Assembly: GCA_038025085.1 (NCBI GenBank)
Contig: CM076148.1
Location: forward strand, 17,332,001-17,396,000
Source of the DNA: Tetragonia tetragonoides
Taxonomy: Eukaryota; Streptophyta; Magnoliopsida; Caryophyllales; Aizoaceae
Length of the DNA: 64,000 nucleotides
Direction of reading: 5' to 3'
Under the pieces are notes generated by a model. The model saw nothing but the letters and a program-made list of their open reading frames with translations. It was not told the origin of the DNA and did not search any database. The position numbers were made by a program, and so were the translations under genes. Shown here one piece after another: positions 11,536 through 22,900 of this stretch (its first letter is position 1; every line of letters begins with the position of its first letter).

Positions 11536-12077
11536 GTAACTTACTGTTTCTCTGTTTGTTTTCTCATTCTTAGCTTGGATTTCTCTCTTGATTATTATAA
11601 GAGAATTAGAAATGCATAATACATGCAATTTAGAGCTATCGCTTAACAGCTGCAGCCATGATGCCTGCCACTTTTGTGTCTCATTGTAATGCATCAAGTC
11701 TTTTCTTCTGGAGATGGTCATGTTGAGATGTCTGACATTATTCAGATCTTGCTCATGCCAAGAGCCCGTCACATGCCTTTCAAATGAGATCTTGATACCC
11801 TACCTTGCACACCTAGATCGTAGATATGTAACCCACACTGATTAGGATTTTGGCAAATCTTCTAGCCCATAAAGTAAACATCATAGCTCTTCTGAAAAGG
11901 ATTGCAAATTTTCTATATCTATCCAGCAAGCAGATACCATGGTTTGTGTTTGGCAACATAATTTGTGATGGGAAATAACATAACCTAATAACATATTGTT
12001 GGCTTGCGAGTTTATCGGCCTCCTCAATGTAGGAGCCCAAGCATGAAGCCGTTTTTTTTTTTTTTTTTCCCAATTGA

Positions 12078-12373
12078 GGGCATGCTTGGATTGAGGGTAA
12101 TGATTAATGGGGTAATAGATCAAGTTATAGGCTAAAATGGGAGGTGCGGGAGGTGATGAGTGTTAGATTTTGTGAAGAGGGGGGTAATTGTTACCCCCAT
12201 TTGGGGGGTAAAATGTACCCACTCTCCCCCTAGGGTAATCATTCCCCCCCTCTCCCTTCATTTTCTTTCCCCTCCACCAAGTTGCACCACCCTTCACCGC
12301 CTCCACCTTCCTATTTTAGCCTTTAATTTGCTCCATTACCCCCCTAATCATTACCCCCAATCCAAGCATGCCC
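12078..12373. mobile_element. MITE with long terminal inverted repeats
   Basis: The left end gggcatgcttggattg.gggtaatgatta is mirrored at the right end (taatcattacccccaatccaagcatgccc), giving inverted repeats of about 38 bp around a 296-bp element. It has no coding capacity. The GGGCATG ends suit PIF/Harbinger- or hAT-type MITEs. I could not see a clean target duplication. A run of about 20 T lies just to the left. Confidence 0.75.
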
Positions 12374-12929
12374 TATATCATTATGGAACCATGGAAGTCT
12401 TTATAATGTATGGTGGTTGGTGTAATTGAAGCTATAAAAGAATCAATTAGAAGTTCATGGAGTAGATCTTTTAACCATATGTTTTGGAATTTATGGAAGT
12501 TGTTATTTAAGCAATTAAGCTTAAATTACTTACTAGTAATACCAAGCATACTGGTCATCTGCAGCCTCACTTTCCTGTGTGATGGGGAATGAGCAATGTG
12601 AAGCAATATACCGGGAGAGCACGGAGTGGTAGGCCAAAAAAGATTACTCAGCTTAGTACCGCCCAGGATTGATCGAGTATGTACCTCAAGATGGGACAAT
12701 TCGTTTACTGTCCATATCAAGAAGACAACTAGTGTTCGCTCACTATCCATATTAATAGAATCTTTGCTTTGGATTGCCAATTCCTACCTCTTCTTCTGTC
12801 TTTTAGAGAGAATGACCTCTAAATTTCAGATTTGGGCAAGTGAAAATATGCCCTATGCATTTTGTTCTAAGCTCATAGTCTGTCACGTATAGCCTTAACA
12901 ATATTTGGGGCTCCATATTCATTCTCCCC

Positions 12930-13770
12930 AAAAAAAATGTGCCAGATTGAAACACTTATTATGAATTACTTATAAGGAGGTCAGGATACATATGTCAAAA
13001 CTGCATTACTCGCTTGGAGAGACATGTCAACCTAAGAGTAGTGGAGGCTTGGGTTTCAAGGATGTATATATCTTCACATTTTCCTTATTCTGAAGTTGTT
13101 ACTGGCTGTAGCTTTTAAAGAAATCTTAAGTTTGATTCAGTTTGGGCGGTAGAGCTGCAGTATTCCCAGTCCTGAAATTTACGAGTCTTAAAATTGGAAG
13201 TGAATTTGCTGGTATATACAGAGGGTACAAGACATTATGACATGGGCGGGATGCCCTCCAGAATTCTCTCTCTGGTTACGGGCCCCTCTCAACCTTGGGA
13301 GAAAAACTGGGAGGAAATTGTTACCCCAAGCACAGATTTATTGCGTGGTTCATGTGTCAACAATGTCTACTCTCACAAGGGATAGGTTGCTCAAAAGATG
13401 TCTGGTAGGGGATCCTTTATGTCCATATGCTAACATCAAGGTGAGAATCATTTACAACTCTCTTTTAGTGCTCATTTGCTAGACAAACCTGGGACAAAAT
13501 CTGTTGTTTTTTTTTGCTGTCCTTCCCCTCTTATCTCATTATGTGGGATAATATGTTAGATTGGGGTAAAAGGCTTCTGCAAGGGAAGTTTGAGAGAAAT
13601 TAAATTTGGCATTTTACTTTTAGAGTTTATATGTATCAAATATGCAGAGGTAGGAATCACCAGATTTTCAGACATGTTCTTAGTATACAGATCAGCTGTG
13701 CAAGGATAGTTTACAAGCTGAAAAATCAGCTAAGTGGTATTGAAAACATCAAAGACGGCTCTATGAATAA
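12930..13770 (+). pseudogene. Decayed LINE: end of reverse transcriptase, zf-RVT and C-terminus
   Basis: Pieces of plant L1-type ORF2 appear in order on the + strand. VKTALLAWRDMST then, one frame over, PKSSGGLGFKDVY at 12990-13060 is the thumb/connection end of the RT. PKAQIYCVV and LTRDRLLKRCLVGDPLCPY at 13320-13430 is the zf-RVT region. VYMYQICRGRNHQIF near 13630-13670 is the C-terminal WxxRN-RxF motif. Several frameshifts and stops separate them. The 5' part is not recognisable. Confidence 0.6.
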
Positions 13771-13889
13771 GAGACAGTATACTTGTGTAAGAATTGACCC
13801 CAGCTTTTTAAAGAAAATCTCATGGGAATTAGCTACTTGTATCTCTCTGCTTTTCGCTCTCCTTATTTGTATGTGCTTCTTTCAGGCAT

Positions 13890-14395
13890 GAGAGGATTTG
13901 AGTTTGGCTTTGGCTAATTCTTCATTTCTATCCCATGAAAGGTTTTAGTTCAAATTTGAAAGTGAGATTGTATGCTCTTCAGATTCTATACTGGTAATGA
14001 GAAAAATGCCCACAGTTTAAATACACATAAAGAGACATCAGAATTTGTCAAGGAAGATTATAAAATATTCTTGCACTCTTATCAATTTTCATCCTACAAG
14101 GCTACAATTTTAGCTTGCTCATTTATTGATTCACCAATCTATCCAATTCTCTTATATATGGTATAGAGTTGCAAAAGTTATCACATATACCATATAGAAT
14201 AGGATGGTGAAGGAGTTTGGAAGGCAATTCATCAGAATCTTTCATGTTTCTGCAAGAGATCCATGTTTGCTTTGCCCCAGTTCATAACTGGGGCGTCCTT
14301 AGTCTTGACGCTACAGGTGTCAACAATGTGAGTAACTGTGGTTAGAGGTAAGTAAATAATCAAGTGCCATTAACATACTTGAGAATTAAAGGGTA
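13890..14395. repeat. Dispersed repeat, copy 1 (paired with 20110-20598)
   Basis: Both copies share in order ttgtatgctcttc, atgcccacagttt, agacatcaga, ctcttatatatggtatag, ggagtttggaaggcaattc, ttcatgtttctgcaa, cttgacgctac.ggtgtca and acttgagaattaaaggg. I estimate about 75-80 percent identity with several indels. No protein is apparent. It directly follows the dead LINE, but copy 2 has no LINE beside it. Confidence 0.75.
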
Positions 14396-15067
14396 TTAGT
14401 ATGGTTCATTTGGGAGAATTTTTATTGCCAAACTAGCAGAGATTATAGACTTGTATCTCATGAAAAGGGAAAGGGCAATAGCTCCTGAAGAGAGTAAGAG
14501 ACTAAAGAAGTTAACGTTCATCACCATCACTTGTTAGGGTAATACACTATCGTATGTTGGGGGTATTGCAATGACATAAGGTGACATAAGGAATCCACTG
14601 ATCAAGTAAGTCACAAGGCATCCTCAATGCTGTCCCACAACTTCTATACCATCACATATTCTCTAAAGACATGCATGGTGTGGAATGGCCATCACCAATT
14701 GCCATACTTAACCCTTAACTCAACATAATGGCATTCTTCATAGATGTCACTCAATGTGCTAGAGGATCCTTACTAGGTATGACAAAATCAATGTCATACG
14801 TACCATCACATCACTCATGGTTTAAAGAGAAAGCTTCTTTGGTTAAAAAAACCCACCTATAAAATTTGTTAAGCAAGGCCACATTAGCCGATCATAGGGG
14901 CCATACACCAATGACTTGTGTTGCTTTCAGTTTCAGTTTCAGTTTCAGCTAAGCAATTGTTCCCCAATAGACCCCCGCCCTATAAATAGAAAATGCCAAG
15001 TGATTTGTTTATGCCAACTCCTTTCTTAAGCACCTCACATCCTACACCATGGTTGCCTCAGGCAATT
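14396..15067. other. Intergenic DNA
   Basis: I see no gene or bounded element. A short (tttcag)n run lies at 14927-14948. Confidence 0.4.
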
Positions 15068-15084
15068 CCATGTTCTTAAAGAAT

Positions 15085-15197
15085 TTCGTTTAGATAACAT
15101 GGGCCCTGAAGTTAACGACCGGTAAAACCTCCAGTGGCCCTGAGAGGACTCAACCTGGGACCTCTGAAATATTTCTCAGATGTCTTACCACTTGAGA
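15085..15197 (-). mobile_element. tRNA-derived SINE with perfect 17-bp target duplication
   Basis: The direct repeat ccatgttcttaaagaat at 15068-15084 and 15198-15214 flanks the insert exactly. On the minus strand the insert starts tggtctcaagtggtaagac (A-box-like) and has ggttgagtcc (B-box-like) about 40 bp further in, as in RNA polymerase III promoters. The other end reads gttatctaaac. A second member is in the SPC3 gene at 41793-41936. Confidence 0.75.
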
Positions 15198-15214
15198 CCA
15201 TGTTCTTAAAGAAT

Positions 15215-15843
15215 AACACCAAGAGAACATTAACCTAAACTTGGTAGATTAACCCCTCCCCTGTCACTCCACAACACCTTTCCAAACAGAACACGATGAC
15301 CCGAGCTCGTTCAATTGATGTGTTCCCCAAAGAAACTTACATCGCTGATGAAGGACATAAAAGGTTGGCCCATGTCTACTGCCACGATCTCCAATGTAAT
15401 GGTCTTTCAAACACAACAAACAATAGCTTCTTCAACTAAATTGTTCCATACACATGCATAACAAACTATGTGGTGAGACCCAAACCCCTTGACATGCTCA
15501 ATAACTAGGCTAGCATGTCAACCAAGTTCACCTAAAATGGAAAGTCCCTTCCTTTGAAATTGAGTTCATCTCATCTGGGTATCTCTATTTCATTGACAAA
15601 AGTTCCTATTTGCTAAATAGAACCACTTTACATCCATTCATAAAACATGACTAAAACTAGTAAACCACTACAAGACAACAAATTATGCAAATGAACACAA
15701 ACATAATAATAATAAAATCATAACAATAACAATGGCAGCAAAAGAAAGCACCAATCTGTCAAACAAATTAACATTGAACCCAATTATTAAAAAAACATTA
15801 AAACCCAATTAGTAATAAAAACCAACCTCAAAATAAGGGTTTA
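15215..15843. other. 3' flank of the small membrane-protein gene
   Basis: The region is A-rich near 15650-15830 and has no gene I can support. Its right end is probably the 3' UTR of the minus-strand gene at 15844. Confidence 0.4.
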
Positions 15844-16095
15844 CTATGAATCTTGATTGCTGGAAGGAAATTGAGGCTCATAAAATTGAGGGGGTTGTTC
15901 TTCAGGTGGCTGAGATCGGGCCTGAGCTTGGGCTTGGGCTTTGGCTTGGGCCTGTTCCAATTCCAAAGTGCGTTGAGCTGCTCTTTCAAGGAAGGGCTTG
16001 AAGCCAATGTGTAAGGTTAAGTAGCCAAATGCGAGTGCCCCAAGAACTACAACCCCTGATCTCATTGCGTTCATCATTGCCCTGTTCTCTCTCAT
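15844..16095 (-). CDS. Small single-pass membrane protein of unknown function
   Basis: The product is 83 residues. A short basic N-terminus (MRENRAMMNAMRSG) is followed by one hydrophobic segment of about 20 residues (VVVLGALAFGYLTLHIGF), then KPFLERAAQ, an Ala/Gln-rich stretch of alternating AQ (residues 46-60) and a Pro/Gln-rich tail. The frame stays open upstream, but that part is made of an ERER run encoded by the (GA)n tract and looks like leader. I therefore start at 16095; Met 7, 8 or 11 are possible alternatives. The compact basic-helix-soluble-tail layout suggests a small organellar or ER membrane protein, but this is only inference. I do not know a named family. Confidence 0.6.
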   Translation of the reverse strand: MRENRAMMNAMRSGVVVLGALAFGYLTLHIGFKPFLERAAQRTLELEQAQAKAQAQAQARSQPPEEQPPQFYEPQFPSSNQDS

Positions 16096-16109
16096 CTTCA
16101 CACACACAC

Positions 16110-16110
<1 letters not shown>

Positions 16111-16152
<42 letters not shown>
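16111..16152. repeat. (CT)n microsatellite in the leader of the small membrane-protein gene
   Basis: About 20 CT units lie just upstream of the chosen start (GA on the coding strand). Plant 5' UTRs often carry such runs. Confidence 0.9.
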
Positions 16153-16154
<2 letters not shown>

Positions 16155-16259
16155 CGTTTCTTGCCGGTTTTCGGAATATGTGCGTTGGGTGTTTGAGCAA
16201 GGCTAGGGGTTTCTTCAATCAGACTTTCAGAGTGTGCTTTAAACGCGTCGCATTATAGT

Positions 16260-17079
16260 ATGAAGGCGTAGTAATGCCTTTAGTTTGGCTGGGTTTTGCA
16301 CTACAACTCTGGACCAGTAGAAGTCATGCCGGTGGAAGGATAAATATTTTCTTTCTTTCTTTTTTTTTCTTTCATTCATTCATAAAAAGTCATCCGCCAT
16401 CTATAATAGTGAATATCTCTAAACAAATCTAAATTTAACATAATCAAGTACAAATCTAATATAACAAGATGAATATGATTCCCACTATTACTGTTTAAAA
16501 TCGGTATCTTGATCAGCTCCGTCATAAGTGACTACCACTCCAAACATTACTGTTAAAAATCGACGTCTTGATCAACTTCGTCGATAATTGACAATGCCCT
16601 CGTATAACAAAAAAATATGCTATATAGTAAACGGGAGGCCACCGCCTTTTCCCTAGGATCGGAGGTAAGCACGAAACGTGCTGCAACTATTTGGAAGAAC
16701 AAATCTCCTTGCCATAGTAGATTGAACTTGTCTTCTTGATTCGACAACCCTCCGACAAACGCGGAGAACTCCACAATCTCTCACCAAAGGAGAATTTATT
16801 ACTAACCATAAAGAAAAACAAACTAAAAAACTAGATCGAAAGCAAGAAATCAACAACGGGGCTAACCACCGGTAAAAATGCCGGTGGTAGCGCTAAGATG
16901 ACTCAAAGAAAAAGGGGGCTAGGGTTTTTTGAGAGAGAAGAGAGAGAGTGAGAACGGTTTCTGTAAGGATAAATATTTTCTAGTGATAGTTTATCCATAT
17001 CATGTGTGAAATGTCTACGTTTATATATATATTTTTTCTCGTCGAAAGGGTAGTATAGTTGATTGTGATTCCTGAGTTG
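16260..17079. other. Intergenic DNA
   Basis: No gene is supported. A near repeat of (a/t)cttgatcaac/gtccgtc(a/g)ta occurs at 16507-16532 and 16565-16590. Bases 16880-16960 (ctagggttttttgagagagaagagag) look like the leader of a plant transcript or transposon read on the minus strand, but no open frame follows. Confidence 0.35.
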
Positions 17080-17365
17080 TTTGTGAACGTACTCGTTAAA
17101 ATTGCCTCGATGGTAAATGAGTCGAGAACAAGCACGAGTACGAGCACTAATTTGATACTTGTTTATTAAACGAGTCAGGCACGAGCACCCTAATACTCGG
17201 CTCATTAGATTTTTTATTAGTTAGGATACCTGACAAACTAGTGTACTCGCGAAGTGTTACTAAACATACTCGATCAAAACTCGCTCGATAAAATATAAAC
17301 GAGCACGAGCACCGATTTAATACTCGTGTGACAAACGAGTCGAGCACGAATACAGAGGTACTCAA
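17080..17365. repeat. Degenerate (a)cgagcacgag-rich dispersed repeat
   Basis: The words cgagtc, cgagcacgag and tactcg recur irregularly on both strands. This belongs to the class of degenerate low-complexity repeats that is widespread in plants. It has no coding capacity. Confidence 0.55.
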
Positions 17366-17733
17366 CTAGGCTCGTTTAACCCTTAAGGCCCTAACACACC
17401 TTCTTTTCTTTTTTTTTGAATAAACCCCTTACTATACTACCCCTTACATTTTTGTGATGATGGAAATTTTGGAAATTTCACTTCTTTTTTTTTTTTGAAA
17501 GAGATCCAAGAAGAGGGCTTGGGCCAAAGCCACATTCCATGTCCCATTGTATTTCACTTTGGTATATTCTGAAAAGCCAGCCTTTGCCGGGAAGATTATA
17601 CGCCTTTCAACATTTAAAACTAAAACCCCCAAAAACGAAAACCCCCATCCATGGCTAGGGTTTAAGAACAACCCCCTTTCCCCACAAATACAATGCCATA
17701 ACCCACAAACCCCTACTGAATTCTCAAACTCCA

Positions 17734-18441
17734 ATGGCAGATGATGATCCTCATCGCAAAACCCCCACTGAATTCTCTCACATAATCACCAAAATCTCAA
17801 TCTCCCAAATCTGCCAATCTCTCGGTTTCAAAGCCACTCAATCCTCAGCCTTAAACACCCTCACCACAATCGCCACTCTTTATCTCCAATCCCTCGCCAA
17901 AACCGCCATTTCTACCGCCTCTTTATGCGGCGGTCGCACAGAATGCAATCTCTACGACATTATTCACGCCCTTGAACACCTCCATTTATCTTTTGGCTTT
18001 TCGGGTGCTGGTAATGTGAGACGGTCTCTTTTAAGCTCCAGTATTTTGAAAGAAGTCAGATTGTTTGTTGATTTCAATAAAAAAGTTCCCTTTTATGGGA
18101 AAGTTCCTATCTTTGAGACGGTTTCTGGGTCGTCGGTGGTTTTTCCGGGGAGGGAGAATGGTGGTGGGGTGAAGAGGAGTGGTGTTGAAGTGCCAAAATG
18201 GTTACCGGGGTTTCCGGGTTTTGGGGAACAGGTGAAAGGGGGACGGGTTTCGGAGAGGGAGAGGTGTTGGGAAGATTGTGGACCAATGGCGGCGGCGGTG
18301 GTGGTGGTGGGGGATAGGGAGGAGGAGACGAATGCTGGTGGGAAGATTGTAGGGAGGAGGGAGAAAGTGAGGTTTAAGGTGGGGGTGAAGAAGAATGTGA
18401 GAGTAGGAGTTGAGGGTTTGGAGTTGAGGGTTTGGAGTTGA
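17734..18441 (+). CDS. Bromo_TP histone-fold protein, TFIID TAF8/TAF3-like, with altered C-terminus
   Basis: The 235-residue product has a histone fold of the bromodomain-associated (Bromo_TP) type at about residues 13-85. Helix 1 reads FSHIITKISISQICQSLGF, followed by the long central helix (ALNTLTTIATLYLQSLAKTA) and the TECNLYDIIHALEHL helix. Proteins with this fold pair with another histone-fold TAF in TFIID or related nuclear complexes. The rest is variable: a FPGRENGGG segment, an Ala/Val run and a basic stretch near residues 205-225. The last codons lie on a 14-bp tandem repeat (18409-18436) and hit a stop. One frame over, coding-like sequence continues to a stop near 18560. The ATG lies in a typical leader and there is no intron. 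Confidence 0.7.
   Translation: MADDDPHRKTPTEFSHIITKISISQICQSLGFKATQSSALNTLTTIATLYLQSLAKTAISTASLCGGRTECNLYDIIHALEHLHLSFGFSGAGNVRRSLLSSSILKEVRLFVDFNKKVPFYGKVPIFETVSGSSVVFPGRENGGGVKRSGVEVPKWLPGFPGFGEQVKGGRVSERERCWEDCGPMAAAVVVVGDREEETNAGGKIVGRREKVRFKVGVKKNVRVGVEGLELRVWS
18409..18436 (+). repeat. Exact 14-bp tandem repeat at the 3' end of the histone-fold gene
   Basis: The unit gttgagggtttgga occurs twice, followed by gttgag. Since 14 is not a multiple of 3, the extra copy changes the frame and leads to the TGA that ends the 235-codon frame. Confidence 0.9.
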
Positions 18442-18561
18442 GAAATGGGGTTTGTAGAGGTGGTAAAAGGGTTTGTTTGGTTAATGGGGTGAGTAAGTTT
18501 GGTGGAGAGGATGCAAAACAGGAGGTGATTGATGTTGGAAACGGGAAAATGAAGTGAAAGA

Positions 18562-19254
18562 TTTTGATCAAATTTGGCACTTTTGAGGCTTGGTTTGGAG
18601 CTTCAGGGGAAGAATTGTTCAAATTTTGAGCAAATCAAGTATGCAAACTATCCTCTGGAACTTTGGTTATCTAATTGATGTGATTGTTATGCGATTAAGA
18701 TGGTATTTTTAAGTTTCTATTGTGAGGTGTTTGGCATAATTGTATATACCATTAGAGTTATATGAGATGATGGGAGGGTTCAATTGTTTAATTGATTGGA
18801 AAGTTGTATTGGAAAGGCGTTGAATTTAGTCTCTCCCCTAATTTTGGAAGTGATATGACTTCTTATATACTTTATAATGAGAATGGGACAATTTATCGGT
18901 CTACAATTTGTTTCTTTGTTTGAGATTCTGTTGTTATTGTCTATGTTTCGTACAAGGATAGAGATGCTTCCGAAATTTGATTTGTTTCTTGAGGGAGGTT
19001 GGAGGATAGTAATAGTATGCATTTTCCTCTCGACCTTTTTATCAATATGAACAAAGTGCAGTCTTATTTGTGAACTTGTCAACAAAGCATATAACTTTCA
19101 TTTGTGGTACTTGATGTGGGACTGTGGGAGCATCCCTCTTTAGACAAGCCAAGGACCCAATTAAGCCTCAAAATCAAATGGTTCCAAAACTACTCATTTC
19201 AATGTGTTTAAACTAGGTTTTCTTATGCTTCTATCCTTGTGGGTTCAAGTTAGA
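18562..19254. other. 3' flank and intergenic DNA
   Basis: The first part is probably 3' UTR of the histone-fold gene. I see nothing else. Confidence 0.4.
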
Positions 19255-19795
19255 GCTGATCATGGACGGGACGGCCCGTAATTTGGGCGGGCATGGACAA
19301 GATTTTTGGAAATTTTTTTATTTAATGGGCAGGCTTAGCCCGACCCCTTTAAATAAATGGGCGGACAAGGACAACACAAAATGGCCAGTGGGCGGGCCCG
19401 CCTAACCCGTTTATTATTTTTTACTTACAAAATTGTGAGGTTTTTTGTTTGTTTGTGTGTTGTTAAGACTTAGGAGTATTTTGTATGAGAAAATAACAAA
19501 ATCGTGATTATGTAGAGTGTTACACTTGATTTTGGAGTTAGGTTGCATACTAATTACTAATAGTAAAATTATTTATCGCAAACAAAGAAAACTCTTAAAT
19601 TTTTTTTCGAAAATAATTTTTTTAAAATCCTGTTAGCCCATGGGCAAGCCCGGCCCGTTATATAGGGCGGGTCATGGCAAGAATTTTGAGCCCTGATGGG
19701 CGGATAAGGGCAACAAACTTTAGGCCCGTTGGACAATTTTCTCAGCAAAATCCCGGGGCCCGTATCCAGCCCGAGCCCGCAAATAATCACCTCTA
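19255..19795. repeat. Gggcgg/gcccg-rich dispersed repeat with imperfect inverted ends
   Basis: The left end agagctgatcatgg is mirrored at the right by aataatcacctctag. Inside are repeated gggcggg, acccg and gcccg words around a T-rich middle. The start of a similar sequence (ctagagctgatcatg) is seen at 40210. No frame is open. It looks like a non-coding mobile element or its relic. Confidence 0.55.
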
Positions 19796-20109
19796 GTTCA
19801 AGTCCTATTCTGGTGATACCTACTTATATAGGTCCTTCATGAACGTTTATTCATGGAGAAGTGGGTGATTATCAACCGCAATACAAGTGGGTACCCAAAT
19901 GAAGAGAATCATGAAGTTGGAGGCTTGGAGCATGCTAACTGCTAAGCTCCTTGACTACTTTATCCTCGGTTTCTTAAACCAATCACCATATTATTCAATA
20001 TCCCCCAGATATGAACCCTCAATTACCTATGGACTTCAGCATTTTGAAGGTCTCCCATATTCAATATCCCCCAGGTCATGAAGTAGGAGCATGCTAACTG
20101 CTAAGATTT

Positions 20110-20598
20110 GATTTTCGTTTGGCTTTAGCTAATTCCACCCCATGGTGACGAATCAGTTGAATGTGGGATTGTATGCTCTTCCATTCTGTACTGCTAATAT
20201 GCCCACAGTTTCATACCCAAAAAACAAAAGAAAAGAAAAAAGACATCAGATTTTGTTAAGGAAGAATATAAAATAGTTTTGCACTCTTCTCAATTTGCCT
20301 CCCACAGAGGCTACAATTAGCTCGCTCATTTAATCTGACTCTCTTATATATGGTATAGAATTGCAGAAGTTGTCATCACATAAGTTTCAGCATAATAGAA
20401 TGGAGGAGGAGTTTGGAAGGCAATTCGTCTAATTCTAGTATCTTTCATGTTTCTGCAAAAGATTCATGTTTACTAAGCCCCAGTTCTTAACTGGGTGTTA
20501 TGAGTCTTGACGCTACTGGTGTCACCATTGTGAATGAATGTGGTTTGTGGTAAGGGAATAATCATGTGCCACTAACGTACTTGAGAATTAAAGGGCAT
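20110..20598. repeat. Dispersed repeat, copy 2 (paired with 13890-14395)
   Basis: The words listed for copy 1 occur here in the same order. Just upstream (19910-20100) a short stretch with gcatgctaactgctaag and attcaatatccccca is present twice. Confidence 0.75.
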
Positions 20599-20656
20599 GT
20601 CAAAAATTTTTATTTTGTGAGAAATCAAACCGCTCTTCTCTCTCAGTGATTCTCTC

Positions 20657-20843
20657 ATGGACCATGGTCTTTCTGTGGTTTCTCAAGTCAATAAGTCCTC
20701 CTTGTTTACCCTCAGTACCTCGGTGGACACTCTTCGCAAATCGCCCAATACCATTTTTTCGCAAAATCCGCTCCACCTCTGGCTATGTTAAACGCCGCCT
20801 CCTAGAAATCGAGCAGCAGGAGCAATTGCAGCCTAATCGTGGG
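20657..20843 (+). other. Possible first exon of an unidentified or decayed gene
   Basis: An ATG at 20657 opens MDHGLSVVSQVNKSS and on, which stops after about 44 codons. A second frame over the same DNA runs to QPNRG directly before a strong donor (gtaagt at 20844). Later exon-like pieces lie at about 22400-22425 (ending cttcag/gtcaga) and 22576-22703 (ending taacag/gtta). I cannot join them into one protein. It may be a non-coding or broken transcript unit. Confidence 0.2.
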
Positions 20844-22900
20844 TAAGTGTGAGTCTCCGTGATATGTCTTATGTAGAACTCTTCAGTACGGGTCCAATTT
20901 TGTTGCTGCGTCGATTTTCTAGTTAGTTTTGTATGTGGTTTCTTTTTACTGTTCGGGCGCTGATCATTCCTCGATATGGTTGAAATCAGATGTCTCATCA
21001 GGAGGGTTTTGTTTTAATTGATTTATGGTGTGAAGGCTTTGGTTTTTCGTGCTGCATTTTCAGTGATTGGAGTGGATTTATTCTGTCTTGATATAATTTT
21101 AGTTAGATGCCTTTTTATTATGACTTAGCAATCGAGTATGTTTAGGGGTTTGGGAGGCACTGAGTCTCTGCTATAGGCTCCCCGGAGGCCATTATAGCTT
21201 CCGTAATGTGGATACTCCAGGTTGTCTTTTGATTGGATGCCTTGAAACTTCTTGAAGAGATGTTCTTTTATTGGATGCCTTGAATCTTCTTGGAGAGATG
21301 CTGTCATTTTGATTGGATGCCTGGGAAATTATTGGATATCTTGGTGGGATTTGTAGCTGTAGCACTGTGTGCATTTAGCTACACGAGAGAATATGAGTAC
21401 CATCTATTGAGTGGAATCTATCTCCGAGTCATATGACTTCTAATTCAGAAACTTAGCTTAACAACTCCTTCAAACTGGAAAGGATTAGTTCTTAAATTTA
21501 GTCCTCGTCTAAATTTATGCTTATGCAGCTGCTGTTGCTGCCTTTCATAGCTTCTACCTGCTGCTATCAGTAGACTGCTTACTACGGCTAGTAATGGATA
21601 GCATTTTTAGTTTCTAGACCTAAAATTGTTTACCTTCTCCATAGCTAACTAGTAATAGTAGTTATATTATTGACTGACCCTAGTCATGCAGCACTATCTC
21701 ACTCCTGACTAGTAATAGCATCTACCTTTAGGATTTGAATCTTTATGGTCTGATGGTTGTTGCTGAGAGATGGTTTTTTCTAACTCTGGTGCTTTGTTCA
21801 CAGCATTGTCAGATAGTATTCTGGGGCTTTGGTGTGTCACATATATTTGAATGGGAAAAGTTTGAATGGATCAGGTAGTATTATTTCATTGAGAAAAGGT
21901 CATTTTCTTTTTCTTTTTACCCCTGCCTTCTCATTTTATTTCAGTTCTTTGGTCTGAGAACTTTTCTAGATAGTTAACTAGCTCAATGAAGAGCTTTAGC
22001 AGGATAATGAATAGATAAACTACTAGCTTAGCTAGCTAGTTTACTAGCTCAGTGAAGAGCTTTAGCAGGATAATGAATAGATAAACTACTAGCTTAGCTA
22101 GCTAGTTTAATTGTGAGGAGAAATGCTGACTACCCTATATATGTAGAACCTTGAACAAGATAAACATTACTAGTGTCTGTTGCCATTTTCGTAGCCTTCT
22201 CTGCCCCCGCCCAAAGGTGTTATCTTTTCATGTTTATTTGGCGTAATTTCTTACTCCAATGCATTAATTGTACATACATACCTGTAATTATCTTCTAGTT
22301 TGGAGTTCCTTTGAATTTCTTTTAGATTTCTGACTGTTTATCAGTTTTGTAAAATCTGCAGCTTCCCAGTAATATCTGGTTCCTGTTGAGTGCTGCTCAA
22401 TCAGAGTTATAGATGGGAAATCTTCAGGTCAGATTTATCGTTCTTTTCTTCAGTGGTTCACTCTGGTTCCTTAATAGTTGGTGCTATAGTTTGTGCTATA
22501 GTTGTTGTCATAGCTTCTGAATATGGTCAGCTTATTGTTCTGTAGCATTTAGTTAATGTTTGAATTTCGATGTGCAGCCTTATTCTCTTGCTTCAGAGTA
22601 TCTAGACGAGGAACCATAAATGGTGAAGATATTAAGATCAGTAATGATAGTCTGCTGTCCATCAATCTCAGTCTCCTCTCTCCTTGGTGTTTCTTTTGTA
22701 ACAGGTTAGTTGCATCTTGTGGCATGTATCCGTTAGCTTCACTTTGCATGCGATACTGTGATCCATAGAGAGGTGACTTGATCTATATTTTCTCAATTGT
22801 TATGCTCTATGTTTCTGTTGTGCTAGTATTGTGATAAGAAAAATTATGGACCAAAAACAGTGTTCTTATTATTCCACCAAGTGAGCTTATTTTACATTGA
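20844..22900. other. Intergenic or intronic DNA
   Basis: No gene is supported apart from the weak exon-like pieces noted at 20657. Diverged direct repeats of ttggatgccttgaa.cttcttg(g/a)agagatg occur at 21230-21300. Confidence 0.35.
21977..22109. repeat. 66-bp tandem duplication
   Basis: The unit from ctagctca(a/g)tgaagagc to gcttagctagctagttta occurs twice in a row with one or two differences. Confidence 0.95.

Noticed and set aside
12056..12070. T-run as a LINE or SINE tail for the MITE at 12078
   Set aside because: The MITE has its own inverted ends; the T-run is outside them and no pol III or LINE signals are next to it.
17444..17734. 96-codon minus-strand frame upstream of the histone-fold gene
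   Set aside because: It overlaps the likely promoter and leader, has low-complexity composition and no recognisable motif.
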